Assembly (NCBI GenBank): GCA_040756995.1
Contig: JBFLYK010000030.1
Span: forward strand, 1-64,000
Direction: 5' to 3'
From: BP-133 sp040756995
GTDB taxonomy: Bacteria; Actinomycetota; Acidimicrobiia; IMCC26256; BP-133
DNA: 64,000 nt
Part shown: positions 41,420 to 49,281 of the stretch, in pieces
Numbering within the stretch: the stretch's first letter is position 1
Layout: each line of letters begins with the position of its first letter
Notes under the pieces: generated by a model
What the model was told of the DNA's origin: nothing
The model's database searches: none
What the model saw: only the letters and a program-made list of their open reading frames with translations
Translations under genes and position numbers: made by a program

Positions 41420-42759
41420 GGCAATGCCGGCACCGGCGCACTCGCCTCCCGAACCGCGCCCTCGAACATGAACTCGATGAGGAACGGGTCGGCGAGGATG
41501 TCGTAGTCGGGGGCGACCAGCTTGGCGTACCGCTCGAAGTACAGCACCTGCTTGGCCAGCAGGACGAGCGACCGGGGAAGCTGGACCCCGTGGGGGGCGG
41601 CCATCCGCACCGCGGCCGAGAACACCGCCTGGTAATCGACCGCGCCGATGGGCTGGTCCAGCAGCGGTTCGACCAGCCGCTCGATCGCCGCCGCCGCCTG
41701 GGTGACCGTCCCGTCCCCGCCCATCCGGGCGCCGAGATCCGCCAGGCACCGGGTGACCTCGCGGAAGTCCCGGGTGTGGAGCAGCGCCACCACGCCTCGT
41801 CGGACCAGCCCGGTGGTCTCGACGTCGAGTTCGCCGGTGATCCCGAAATCGAGGAACACCACCCGCCCGTCCCGGTCGACGAGGAGGTTTCCGGCGTGGA
41901 CATCGCCGTGGAAGAACCGGTGCTCGCAGGCCCCCTCGATCCAGGCCCGGACACCGGCCCGGAGAAGCGCCAGGAGATCGAAGCCGGTCTCGGTCAGGCC
42001 AACCAGATCATCGACCTTGGTGCCCTCGATCCGCTCCATGGTCAGCACCGCCCGGCCGCTGAGCGACCGGTGGACCGAAGGGGCCCGGACCAGATCGTTC
42101 GACCCGAACGAGCGCAGGTTGCGCTCGAAGCGCTCCATCGCCGCAGCCTCGTGCTCGAAGTCGAGTTCCTGGCGGAGGGTGGCGACCACGTCGTCGACGA
42201 CGACGACTGGATTCAGGACGCGGGCATGGGCCGAGAAACGCTGGGCCAACCGGGCAACCACCCGCAGCAGGCGCAGGTCGGTGAGGAACCGGCGCTCCAC
42301 GCCGGGCCGGCGAACCTTCACCACTGCTGGCTCCCCTGACCGCAAGGTCACGGCGTGGACCTGGGCGATCGACGCTGCCGCCAGCGGCTCCGGATCGATC
42401 GAGGCGAACAGCGCTTCGACCGGTGCCCCCAGGTCCTGCTCCACGATCTCCCGCATGTCCTCCCAGCGTTCGGCAGGGGCCGAGTCGAGCAGGTCCCGAA
42501 GCTCGTCGGAGATGGCGGCGGGGAACAGACTCGGCGAGGAGGAAACGAGCTGGCTCAGCTTGACGAAGGGCGGTCCGAGAGCGACGACCACCCGGCGCAC
42601 CCGCGGCGCCAGAGCCTGGGGCGTCCGGTGCTTCTTGCGAACGAGGCCGGGCAGGATGTGGCGCGCCACGGCCAGCGAGATCCGGGTCGAGCGGAGCGCC
42701 TCGCGGGGCGTCAGGCGCCGCAGGGAGGCGTCGGTCAGCAGTCCTGAGTTCGTTCGCAC
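41416..42759 (-). CDS. ABC1/AarF/UbiB-family atypical kinase
   Basis: A 447-residue protein of the ABC1 family, linked in other bacteria to quinone or lipid metabolism. Conserved parts are LGPPFVKLSQLVSSSPSLFP (the KxGQ-like motif is replaced by KLSQ), ASIAQVHAVTLRSGEPAVVKV, ERIEGTKVDD, HGDVHAGNLLV and LDFGITGEL. KLSQ instead of KxGQ is a deviation in the nucleotide-selectivity motif. The start is taken as GTG 42759; the ribosome binding site is weak. It is divergent from the metal ABC transporter with two operator-type palindromes between, so it probably belongs to the same regulon. Confidence 0.82.
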   Translation of the reverse strand: MRTNSGLLTDASLRRLTPREALRSTRISLAVARHILPGLVRKKHRTPQALAPRVRRVVVALGPPFVKLSQLVSSSPSLFPAAISDELRDLLDSAPAERWEDMREIVEQDLGAPVEALFASIDPEPLAAASIAQVHAVTLRSGEPAVVKVRRPGVERRFLTDLRLLRVVARLAQRFSAHARVLNPVVVVDDVVATLRQELDFEHEAAAMERFERNLRSFGSNDLVRAPSVHRSLSGRAVLTMERIEGTKVDDLVGLTETGFDLLALLRAGVRAWIEGACEHRFFHGDVHAGNLLVDRDGRVVFLDFGITGELDVETTGLVRRGVVALLHTRDFREVTRCLADLGARMGGDGTVTQAAAAIERLVEPLLDQPIGAVDYQAVFSAAVRMAAPHGVQLPRSLVLLAKQVLYFERYAKLVAPDYDILADPFLIEFMFEGAVREASAPVPALP

Positions 42760-42794
42760 CGGAGAACTATGGGCAGGGGGGCGGACACGGACCA

Positions 42795-42838
42795 CCTCCG
42801 GATGGAGGGGCGCTGCCGGGACCATATCCAGATGGAGG
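42795..42838. promoter_or_regulatory. Paired palindromic operators between ABC1 kinase and ABC transporter
   Basis: Site a at 42795-42808 is exact: CCTCC-GGAT-GGAGG. Site b at 42825-42838 has a weak left arm and perfect right arm: TATCC-AGAT-GGAGG. Their start-to-start distance is 30 bases. The kinase start is 36 bases to the left and the transporter start 99 to the right. Confidence 0.65.
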
Positions 42839-42937
42839 TGCCGTCGACGTGGGCGCTCCCTCAGCCTGGACCACCAGCACCCGTGATCCGCCGTGCCGGA
42901 CGACGACTCTTCCGGTGGGAAGAAAGGACCACATCTG

Positions 42938-43927
42938 ATGAGGGGCTTCGGGCGGTTCACCCGCCACGTTCTTCTGGTCGGGCTCGGGGCGGTGACCATC
43001 ACTTCCACCGCCTGCGGCGGCGGTGGTGCCGGGGCATCCGACAGCTTGGTGGTGGTCTCCAGCGTGGCGCCGTTGGTGGACATGATCGAGCGGGTGGCCG
43101 GCAGCCGGGCCGAGGTCCGAGGCCTCGTGCCCCCGGGCGAGAACGGCCACACCTATGTCCCGCGTCCGAGTGACGCCCGGACCCTCTCGGACGCGAGTCT
43201 GTTCATCGACAACGGCCTGAGCCTCAACAACGTGGTACGGGGTTCCGTTTCCGGGAACCTGCCCAAAGGTGCCGACATCCACTTCCTGTCCGAGGGGGTG
43301 CCCGAGAGCGAACTGATCGGCAACCCTGACGGGTGCCACGAGGGACACTGTCATGGACCGGTGAACGCCCACCTGTGGCCGGACCCGAACTACGCCTCGA
43401 TCTTCGTGGACGAGATCGTCAAAGCCCTCTCGGCGGTGGACAAGGACGGCGCCGACGAGTACCGCCGGAATGGCCAGGCGTTGCAGGCCCAGATGGACCG
43501 GCTCGACGAGGCGATCACCGAGGCCTCGGCCACCGTGCCCGAGGCCAGCCGCAAGCTCGTCGTGTACCACAACGCCTGGGCGTACTTCGCCCGCCGGTAC
43601 GGCTTCACCATGATCGGCGCGCTTCAGGTGCTCAACTTCGCCGAACCGTCGGCTCGTGAGGTCCGGGGCATGATCGACCAGATTAAGGCCGAAGGCGTCC
43701 CGGCGTTCTTCGGAAGCGAGGTCTTTCCGAGCGATGTCCTCGGCGCGGTCGAGGAGGCGACTGGCGCCCGGTACGTGCCCGACCTCGCCGACGACCGGTT
43801 GCCCGGCGAACCGGGAGCCCCCGGGCACTCCTACGTGGGGATGATGGCGACCAACGCCAAGCTGATCGTCGAGGCCCTCGGGGGTGACACGGCGGCGCTC
43901 GATGCCTTCCTGGGAAGCCTGCAGTGA
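42938..43927 (+). CDS. Metal ABC transporter substrate-binding lipoprotein (ZnuA/TroA-like)
   Basis: A 329-residue cluster A-I metal-binding protein. The signal ends in a lipobox (ITSTACGGG). It has the typical helical backbone start VVVSSVAPLVDMIERVAG, a first metal His in GENGHTYVPRP, a His/Cys-rich loop CHEGHCHGPVNAHLW (second His), KLVVYHNAWAYFARRYG (third His) and a late acidic GSEVFPSD with Glu or Asp. The order and ligands fit Zn/Mn/Fe importers. The Cys in the CHEGHCHG loop is unusual and might favour copper or zinc. ATG 42938 follows AAAGGA. It heads an operon with the ATPase and permease. Confidence 0.85.
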   Translation: MRGFGRFTRHVLLVGLGAVTITSTACGGGGAGASDSLVVVSSVAPLVDMIERVAGSRAEVRGLVPPGENGHTYVPRPSDARTLSDASLFIDNGLSLNNVVRGSVSGNLPKGADIHFLSEGVPESELIGNPDGCHEGHCHGPVNAHLWPDPNYASIFVDEIVKALSAVDKDGADEYRRNGQALQAQMDRLDEAITEASATVPEASRKLVVYHNAWAYFARRYGFTMIGALQVLNFAEPSAREVRGMIDQIKAEGVPAFFGSEVFPSDVLGAVEEATGARYVPDLADDRLPGEPGAPGHSYVGMMATNAKLIVEALGGDTAALDAFLGSLQ

Positions 43928-44715
43928 CCCCGTCCGGAGGCTTCGCGGTGGCCGCAGCCGGTGTCGATGCCGGATACGGAGGCCGGGTCGTCCTCTCCCG
44001 GTTGGACCTCAGTGTGGATCGAGGTGAACTCCTCGGCGTCGTCGGGCCGAGCGGGTCGGGGAAATCCACCTTGCTCCGCCTCCTGACCGGTGCGGTGGGA
44101 CTCTATCGCGGCGTCCTTGAGGTCATGGGCCGGCCCGTGGAGCGTTCGACGCCTTGGTCGATCGGTTTCGTTCCCCAGTTGGCCGCCGGCGAGCGCCACT
44201 TCCCGCTCACCGTGGAGCAGGTGGTGCTCCTCGGTCTCGCCGCCGAGAGCAAGCGAAGCCCGTGGTTCTCCCGCCAGGAGCGCCGCAAGGCCCGGGCCCT
44301 GATCGATCGACTCGGGCTGGGCGACCACGCCCGCCGCCGTATCGGCGAGCTCTCCGGGGGTCAGCAGCAACGGGCGCTCCTGGCCCGCGCCATGGTTCGA
44401 GATCCCGCGTTGCTGCTCCTCGATGAACCGACCAGCGGTGTGGATCTGGCCAGCCGGGCTGAGGTCCTCCGGCTCCTTGATGACCTGAACCGCGACGGGC
44501 TCACGATCCTGCTCACCACCCACGACCTCAACTGGGTGGCCGCTCACCTTCCCCGGGTCGTATGTCTCCATGGCAATGTGAAGGCCGACGGACCCCCGGC
44601 CGAGGTGCTCACCCCTCGTGTACTGGCCGCCACCTTCGAGGCCGACCTCCGGATCGTCCGGGACGGCGACGCCGTCCTCCTGACCGACGCCAGCCCACTG
44701 CTGGTCCCCCGATGA
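43924..44715 (+). CDS. Metal ABC transporter ATP-binding protein
   Basis: A 263-residue ATPase that powers the importer: Walker A GPSGSGKST, Q-loop FVPQLAAG, signature LSGGQQQRA, Walker B LLLLDEPTSG and the switch His in LTTHDLNW. The start GTG 43924 overlaps the binding-protein stop, and the stop overlaps the permease start (ATGA). The C-terminus (FEADLRIVRDGDAVLLTD) is as in ZnuC/MntB-like proteins. Confidence 0.9.
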   Translation: MTPSGGFAVAAAGVDAGYGGRVVLSRLDLSVDRGELLGVVGPSGSGKSTLLRLLTGAVGLYRGVLEVMGRPVERSTPWSIGFVPQLAAGERHFPLTVEQVVLLGLAAESKRSPWFSRQERRKARALIDRLGLGDHARRRIGELSGGQQQRALLARAMVRDPALLLLDEPTSGVDLASRAEVLRLLDDLNRDGLTILLTTHDLNWVAAHLPRVVCLHGNVKADGPPAEVLTPRVLAATFEADLRIVRDGDAVLLTDASPLLVPR

Positions 44716-45557
44716 ACTGGCTCACCGAGCCTTTCTCATTCGCCTTCTTCACCCGGGCCTTCGTCGCCGGGGGCCTCGTCGGGGTGATGTGCGGTGCGGT
44801 GGGGGTATTCATCGTGCTGCGGCGCATGGCCTACATCGGCCACGGCCTCTCCTACGGGCTGCTCGGCGGCGTGGCCGTCGCCGCGATTCTCGACGTCACC
44901 CCCTACCTGGGCGCCGGACTGGCCATCGCGGCGGGGGCGCTGCTCATCGACCGGGTCCGCAGGCTCGAAGGCCTCAGCGCCGACGCCGCCATCGGCATCG
45001 TTTCCACTGCCCTGTTCGCCCTCGGTGTGGCCGTCATCTCCGCGCATCGCGAAGACGCCCCGAACCTCGAGGGGCTGCTGTTCGGAAACCTCCTCGGGGT
45101 GTCGAGCCACGACATCGCCCTCGTCGCCGTCGTGGCCCTCGGCGTCACGGCCATCCTCTACTCGCTGTACAAACCGCTGGCCTTCGCCACCTACGACCAC
45201 GAGATGGCCCGGGCCCACGGCGTGAGGCTGGGCGTGGTCGACCTCGGCTACAACCTGCTGGTCGGCGCTGTGGTCGTGTCCTCGCTGCGGGTCGTGGGCG
45301 TGCTCCTCATCACCGCGGTGCTGGTCTTCCCGGCGGCGACCGCCCGGGTGCTCTGCCCCACCCTCGGGGCCGTGATGCTCACGAGTGCCGGGGTCGGTCT
45401 CGTCGCCACGACCGTCGGGCTCTACGTCTCCTACCACGCCGACATCGCCAGCGGCCCGTCCATCGTCCTGGTCCACGCCGGAGCCCTCGCCCTGGCCGTC
45501 GCCGTCACCACCATCGCCCGTACCCGGCGAACTGCGGCCGCCCGCTCAGGCAATTGA
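44712..45557 (+). CDS. Metal ABC transporter permease (ZnuB/TroC-like)
   Basis: A 281-residue membrane permease with about eight or nine helices. It begins LTEPFSFAFFTRAFVAGGL and carries the family block RMAYIGHGLSYGLLGG and the later DLGYNLLVGAVVVSSLRVVGVLL (ABC-3 family). Together with the two upstream genes it forms a complete importer, whose metal (Zn, Mn, Fe or Cu) cannot be fixed from sequence. The cupredoxin gene downstream has its own operator pair. Confidence 0.88.
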   Translation: MNWLTEPFSFAFFTRAFVAGGLVGVMCGAVGVFIVLRRMAYIGHGLSYGLLGGVAVAAILDVTPYLGAGLAIAAGALLIDRVRRLEGLSADAAIGIVSTALFALGVAVISAHREDAPNLEGLLFGNLLGVSSHDIALVAVVALGVTAILYSLYKPLAFATYDHEMARAHGVRLGVVDLGYNLLVGAVVVSSLRVVGVLLITAVLVFPAATARVLCPTLGAVMLTSAGVGLVATTVGLYVSYHADIASGPSIVLVHAGALALAVAVTTIARTRRTAAARSGN

Positions 45558-45576
45558 GAGGGGGGGCCGCCGACCG

Positions 45577-45618
45577 CCTCCTGATGGAAGGGACGGTAGC
45601 GCCACCGCCAGATGGAGG
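45577..45618. promoter_or_regulatory. Paired palindromic operators upstream of the cupredoxin
   Basis: Site a at 45577-45590: CCTCC-TGAT-GGAAG. Site b at 45605-45618: CCGCC-AGAT-GGAGGT. Each has one mismatch and they are 28 bases apart. Site b ends 37 bases before the cupredoxin start. Confidence 0.6.
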
Positions 45619-45655
45619 TGCCGCCGACCGGTCGGGGCCGTCAGGCTCGGAGGCC

Positions 45656-46063
45656 ATGACCCGGATGGCTCTCCTCCCCACCGTCGCCACCCTCGCCCTG
45701 GCCGGGTCGGCCTGTGGCGGCGGCCACTCGCACGCCGGCCACTCGCACAGGGGAGCAATGCAAAGCCCTCCCCTTCCCGGCGCCAGGGAGATCCGGGTCG
45801 AAGCCCGGTCCTTCGCCTTCTCCCCGGCCGAGATCCATCTGAAGCCCGGCGAGACCGCCAACGTCGTGCTGGCTCCCGCCGACATCCTTCACGACCTCAC
45901 GGTCGTGGGCGTGCCCGTGCACGTGGTCGCCGAACCCGGTCAGACCGCCGCTGGAGGGCTGACTGCTCCCGACCGCCCGGGCCGCTACGCCTTCGTCTGC
46001 ACGGTTCCCGGCCACCGGGAAGCCGGTATGGCCGGCGTCCTCGTCATCGATACGCCCGCTTGA
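45656..46063 (+). CDS. Cupredoxin-type lipoprotein with His-rich N-terminus
   Basis: A 135-residue exported blue-copper-like protein. The lipobox LAGSAC is followed by a GGGHSHAGHSHRG stretch, a flexible metal-scavenging tail. The cupredoxin core has the first ligand His in PADILHDLTV and the C-terminal loop CTVPGHREAGM (Cys115, His120, Met125), a full type 1 site. It could shuttle electrons or donate copper to the monooxygenase. It follows the metal importer but has its own operator pair. Confidence 0.85.
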   Translation: MTRMALLPTVATLALAGSACGGGHSHAGHSHRGAMQSPPLPGAREIRVEARSFAFSPAEIHLKPGETANVVLAPADILHDLTVVGVPVHVVAEPGQTAAGGLTAPDRPGRYAFVCTVPGHREAGMAGVLVIDTPA

Positions 46064-46270
46064 GTGTTCCCTGTGGACGGAGCTCCCAAAGGTCGCCCAC
46101 ATCGTCGAACGGCAGGATCAGCTCGCGGCCGTTGACATCGACCCACACCGTCCGCGCCGCGCCGAAGATCCGAGGAGAGCGCAGTCGTCGAGCCGCGTCC
46201 CGTCGTAACGGGCGATCGCGACCCGCTGTCCCTCGAAATCCTTCAACGACATCAGCTGCGCGGCCCTCAT
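46044..46270 (-). pseudogene. Small minus-strand protein with one frameshift
   Basis: From ATG 46270 (GGAGGGAGGACGGGTG upstream) the frame reads MSLKDFEGQRVAIARYDGTR and LDDCALL. After a one-base shift near 46170 it continues as IFGAARTVWVDVNGRELILP and FDDVGDLWELRP, ending at 46044. Together it would be about 75 residues with an OB- or SH3-like beta pattern. It starts 58 bases from the mftB operator, back to back with mftB, so it may be part of the regulon if the frameshift is a sequencing error. Its end overlaps the cupredoxin gene by 20 bases. Confidence 0.5.
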
Positions 46271-46323
46271 CACCCGTCCTCCCTCCGTATCGGAGACGGG
46301 AGTGGCCCTGGCCGGCCCGAGAT

Positions 46324-46345
46324 GGTACCTCCAGCTGGAGGTACC
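46324..46345. promoter_or_regulatory. Perfect 22-base palindromic operator candidate upstream of mftB
   Basis: GGTACCTCCAGCTGGAGGTACC is fully self-complementary, the best example of the family in the window. It ends 31 bases before the mftB ATG, a position that could overlap the promoter or the leader. Confidence 0.75.
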
Positions 46346-46376
46346 ACTTCGGCGCCCCGGCGCCGAGGATCTGAGG

Positions 46377-46700
46377 ATGACCGGACGTCCCACCACCGTG
46401 CTCTCTCCAGAGCCTCAGGCCCCACGCCCTGAGCCGGCAGTCGATGTCGACCGGGCGTATCGTCTCGATCGCCGAGTCGTCGTCCGGCCCGCCGTGGAGG
46501 GCGCGGTGGCGTACCACTTCGGGACCCGCAGGGCAGTGTTCCTCCACGAACCCCGGCTACCAGAGTTCCTGAACGGGCTCGAGCACGAGCCTTCACTGGC
46601 CTCGGCCCTCGATGCGCTCGTCCTCGACACGGACGATCGGGCCCGTTGGGAGGACACCCTGGCGCGCCTGGCCCGGGCGCAGGTGATCCATGTCCTCTGA
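46377..46700 (+). CDS. mftB: Mycofactocin biosynthesis chaperone MftB
   Basis: A 107-residue peptide-binding chaperone that presents the MftA precursor peptide to the radical SAM enzyme MftC during mycofactocin synthesis. The core RLDRRVVVRPAVEGAVAYHF and GTRRAVFL, the following short helices and the tail LARLARAQVIHVL fit MftB (a RRE-type winged fold). No mftA, mftC or mftD lies in the window. Its presence explains how the NDMA-type dehydrogenases at 16.8-19.4 kb are served. ATG 46377 is preceded by GAGG. Confidence 0.75.
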   Translation: MTGRPTTVLSPEPQAPRPEPAVDVDRAYRLDRRVVVRPAVEGAVAYHFGTRRAVFLHEPRLPEFLNGLEHEPSLASALDALVLDTDDRARWEDTLARLARAQVIHVL

Positions 46701-46727
46701 CGCCTCCCTCCCGCTGGTGGCGGCGAG

Positions 46728-47318
46728 ATGAGCGCCGTGGGGGACGTTCTCGACCCCGGCATCCTGCTCCGCACAGCCGAGGGTCCGGCCATTCGGCTCG
46801 GTGCGTTCTACGGCCGTGTCCTCGTGATCCATGGCCTCCGCTACTACGGCTGAATGCCGTGCCGTGACTTCCTCACGCAGTTGCGGGAGGCTCACCTGGA
46901 ATTCCACCGCATCGGCGCTTCGGCCATCGCCGTCGCCACGGGTGCCGCCTTCCAGGCGCGGGCCCTCATGGATGGCGGAGTGCCCTTTCCCTGCCTCGTT
47001 GACCCGGAAGCGAACCTGCATCGGGCTCTCGGCCTCGGGCGTCTCGATCGGCGTTCTCTCCTCCGGCCTTCGAGCTACCGCAGTCACTGGCGGGCACTCC
47101 GCCGGGGCGTTCGCCAGGGCTGGCTGACCGGGGACCTCCGGCAGTCGAGCGGAGTCGCCGTGGTCGACGCCGGCGGTCGACTCGCGTACCTGCACCGCAG
47201 CCGCCAACTCGGCGACTACCCGCCCTTCGAGGAGGTCACAGCCGTCGTCCGCCGACTGGCGATCCCGACCGACCCGTCGGTGATGCCTCCCATTCCGTCC
47301 ACCGAACCGTCCACCTGA
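46728..47318 (+). CDS. Candidate selenoprotein, AhpC-TSA_2/SelU-like thioredoxin-fold protein (in-frame TGA at 46851)
   Basis: Reading through one TGA at codon 42 gives a 196-residue thioredoxin-fold protein. Before the TGA: DPGILLRTAEGPAIRLGAFY and VLVIHGLRYYG. After it: MPCRDFLTQLREAHLEF, then GASAIAVATGAAFQ, PFPCLVDPEANLHRALGLG and GVAVVDAGGRLAYLHRSRQ. This is the AhpC-TSA_2 (SelU/PRXL2-like) pattern, in which the family normally has RHFGCPFCR. Here the first active-site Cys is TGA, giving U-x-x-C (Sec42, Cys45). Homology is continuous on both sides, and a stem-loop of SECIS type lies at 46871-46890. Alternatives are a nonsense mutation or a sequencing error. The gene follows mftB by 27 bases. 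Confidence 0.6.
46871..46890 (+). promoter_or_regulatory. SECIS-like hairpin downstream of the in-frame TGA
   Basis: CCTC pairs with GAGG and CGC with GCG across one A/G mismatch, closing a four-base loop AGTT with a G in second position. The loop begins 26 bases after the TGA, inside the distance window of bacterial SECIS elements. It lies inside the coding sequence, as bacterial SECIS elements do. Confidence 0.45.
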
Positions 47319-47352
47319 GAGGAGCCGTTCCCATGTCGCTCTGGAGCCAGCC

Positions 47353-47967
47353 ATGTCCGTGAAGCGCTGGATGATTCCCGTCGGTGTCGCCGGCGTGGCC
47401 GGACTCGCCGTTCTCGCCTCCATCCTGGGGCGGAACACCGTGAAGCCGGAGGAATCCCGGACTGCCACCGCCCCGGCGTCGAAGTCCTCACCGGCCGGCG
47501 ACGGCTCGAACGCGCTCGTCGAGCACCGCGACGACGCCGGGTTCAGCCTGTCGTACCCCGGCTCCTGGCGGCGCGTCCAGGCCGCCGACCCGCAGGTGCA
47601 TCTCCTGGTTGCCCCGAACGAGAGCGACTCCTTCCAGCTGCGTGTCGTACCGCTGGCGGCGTCGATCAGCGAGGCCGATCTTCCCGCCGTGAAGGAGCTG
47701 ACCGATCAAGTCGTCACCTCGGGCGCGGGAGTCCAGCCGGTGGGCACGCCCCGCCAGATCAGCGTCGATGGGCTTCCGGGCTGGTACTACCTCTACCGGT
47801 TCACGGACAAGGCCACCGGCACCACCGGCATCCATTCCCACTACTTCATCTTCCACGGCGACAAGATGATCACGTTCGTCTTTCAAGCACTGCCGGAGAC
47901 CTCATTCGAAGGGCTGGCGCCGGTCTTCGATCAGATCGTGTCGACCTTCAAAGTCACTGGCCGCTAG
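47353..47967 (+). CDS. Membrane-anchored PsbP-like domain protein
   Basis: A 204-residue protein: an N-terminal membrane anchor (VGVAGVAGLAVLASIL) with a Ser/Thr/Ala-rich linker, then a domain starting DAGFSLSYPGSWRRVQAADP that has the GFxxxYPxxW signature of PsbP-like and related lipoprotein domains, and a tail FEGLAPVFDQIVSTFKVTGR. Such proteins are common in actinobacteria and mostly uncharacterised. It is downstream of the candidate selenoprotein and may share its transcript. Confidence 0.65.
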   Translation: MSVKRWMIPVGVAGVAGLAVLASILGRNTVKPEESRTATAPASKSSPAGDGSNALVEHRDDAGFSLSYPGSWRRVQAADPQVHLLVAPNESDSFQLRVVPLAASISEADLPAVKELTDQVVTSGAGVQPVGTPRQISVDGLPGWYYLYRFTDKATGTTGIHSHYFIFHGDKMITFVFQALPETSFEGLAPVFDQIVSTFKVTGR

Positions 47968-48040
47968 AGGTGCCGTGTGACGGTGACCGGTCAGGGGGCC
48001 GAGAAGCGCGCTGAGCGACGCCGATGCCGTCGTCCAGCCG

Positions 48041-48088
48041 GTAGGCGTAGCGGCCCGTAGGCGTAGCGGCCCGTAGGCGTAGCGGCCC
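48041..48088. repeat. Three perfect tandem copies of a 16-base unit
   Basis: GTAGGCGTAGCGGCCC is repeated exactly three times (48041-48056, 48057-48072, 48073-48088), just after the end of the DUF4143 pseudogene. There are no spacers, so it is not a CRISPR array. A minisatellite-like slippage product is likely. Confidence 0.9.
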
Positions 48089-48098
48089 GTTGTGACGA

Positions 48099-49180
48099 TC
48101 AATGCGTCGACGAGGTCGCCACCGAGTCGATCGCCCAGCCATGCCAGGTGGCGTACGTCGGCGCGTCGTCGATCGTTTCGGCCAGTTTGACTTCGACCGC
48201 CACGATTCGGCCGTCGCTCCGCTCCACGACCAGGTGGACCTCACGTTCGCCGCCTTTCGTGCGGAAGTGGAAGACGCGGCCCTCGGCGGCCTGGGCGAAG
48301 ACACGGACGCACAGCGTCGCCTGCGACTCGAACAGCGCACCCAGAAAGGTGCCGTCCCGGGGGACGACCTCGGGTCCTTCGCCCCGCAGAATGGCGCCGG
48401 CGTCGACGCCGGTCAGGCGGGCGGCGAGGTCGGGTCGGCAAGTTCGTGCTTTCGGTGCGCCGGCCAGGACGGTTCAGTTCAGCGTTCAGATGGCCTCGTG
48501 TCGGCGCCAGGCGGGGGGACGGGATCGAGGATCCAGATGCGCTCGAAGGCGTTGCGGTACGGGATCGTCATGGTCTTGGCCGCCTTGGCGTCCTCGCCGC
48601 TCGTTGCCGCGTCGCGAATCTTCTCGTACGAGGCGGTGGTCGATGTCGCGGTGACGTAGGCCCGGAGCCACCGGCGTGGCGCAGCCCATGCCGGGGAAGC
48701 CTCCAGCAGGATCTCGGCGGTGTAAGTCCTCCAGGATCACCGTGGTGGTCTCCTCGAGTTGAGGACGCTGCCCGGCGAGAAGAGCCGCCGAGCGCCGAGC
48801 GTCGGGTCCTCCACGCCCCGCTCTCCAAGGGTGAGCGACCGCATGCGCAGCGCAACGATCCGCCCCGCCCCCAGTGGGTTGGTTTCGAGGTGGGCGTCGC
48901 CGACCCGGTCAGGATCAACCGTCCCGGGCTCGGGTCGTCGTCGACCGCCCCGGCCGACCAAATCCGACGATGGCGGGTATCGCTGCCATTCGTCGATCAC
49001 CACCCGGTGCAGAACCACTCCCCAGCCGCGACGGTTGCGCCCGAACGATCTCGAGGACGGCGAGGTTGTCGAGCTTCACGACACAGAGCCGCCCCGACGA
49101 TGCCGGTGCGCCGTGGATGTCTTGCCGACGCCTCCTACGGTGGGTCGACCGTCGACCCCGGTTCCGTCCACGAGAAAACC
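48099..49180 (-). pseudogene. DUF4143-type ATP-binding protein, decayed
   Basis: Fragments on the minus strand in several frames follow the order of an AAA+/DUF4143 protein: VVLHRVVIDEWQRYPPSSDL (Walker B region), TGSATPTS, then LLEASPAWAAPRRWLRAYV, EDAKAAKTMTIPYRNAFERI and WILDPVP, and finally VFHFRTKGGEREVDLVVE with RIVAVEVKLAE up to the stop at 48099. The order is right but frames change several times and the N-terminal Walker A is damaged. It is a clear relic. Such proteins are often part of toxin-antitoxin-like or mobile cargo. Confidence 0.7.
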
Positions 49181-49281
49181 CGTGAGCGGAACCGGGGCCT
49201 TCGCCGTGCCGTTGCCGTACCTGCCAGTGGCGCGGGGTCAAGGGAGGGAAGGGGGAAGGGGACCCCTATCCTCGCCTCCTG

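Noticed and set aside
48041..48088. Possible CRISPR array
   Set aside because: Three direct copies of 16 bases with no spacers are a tandem repeat, not a CRISPR.
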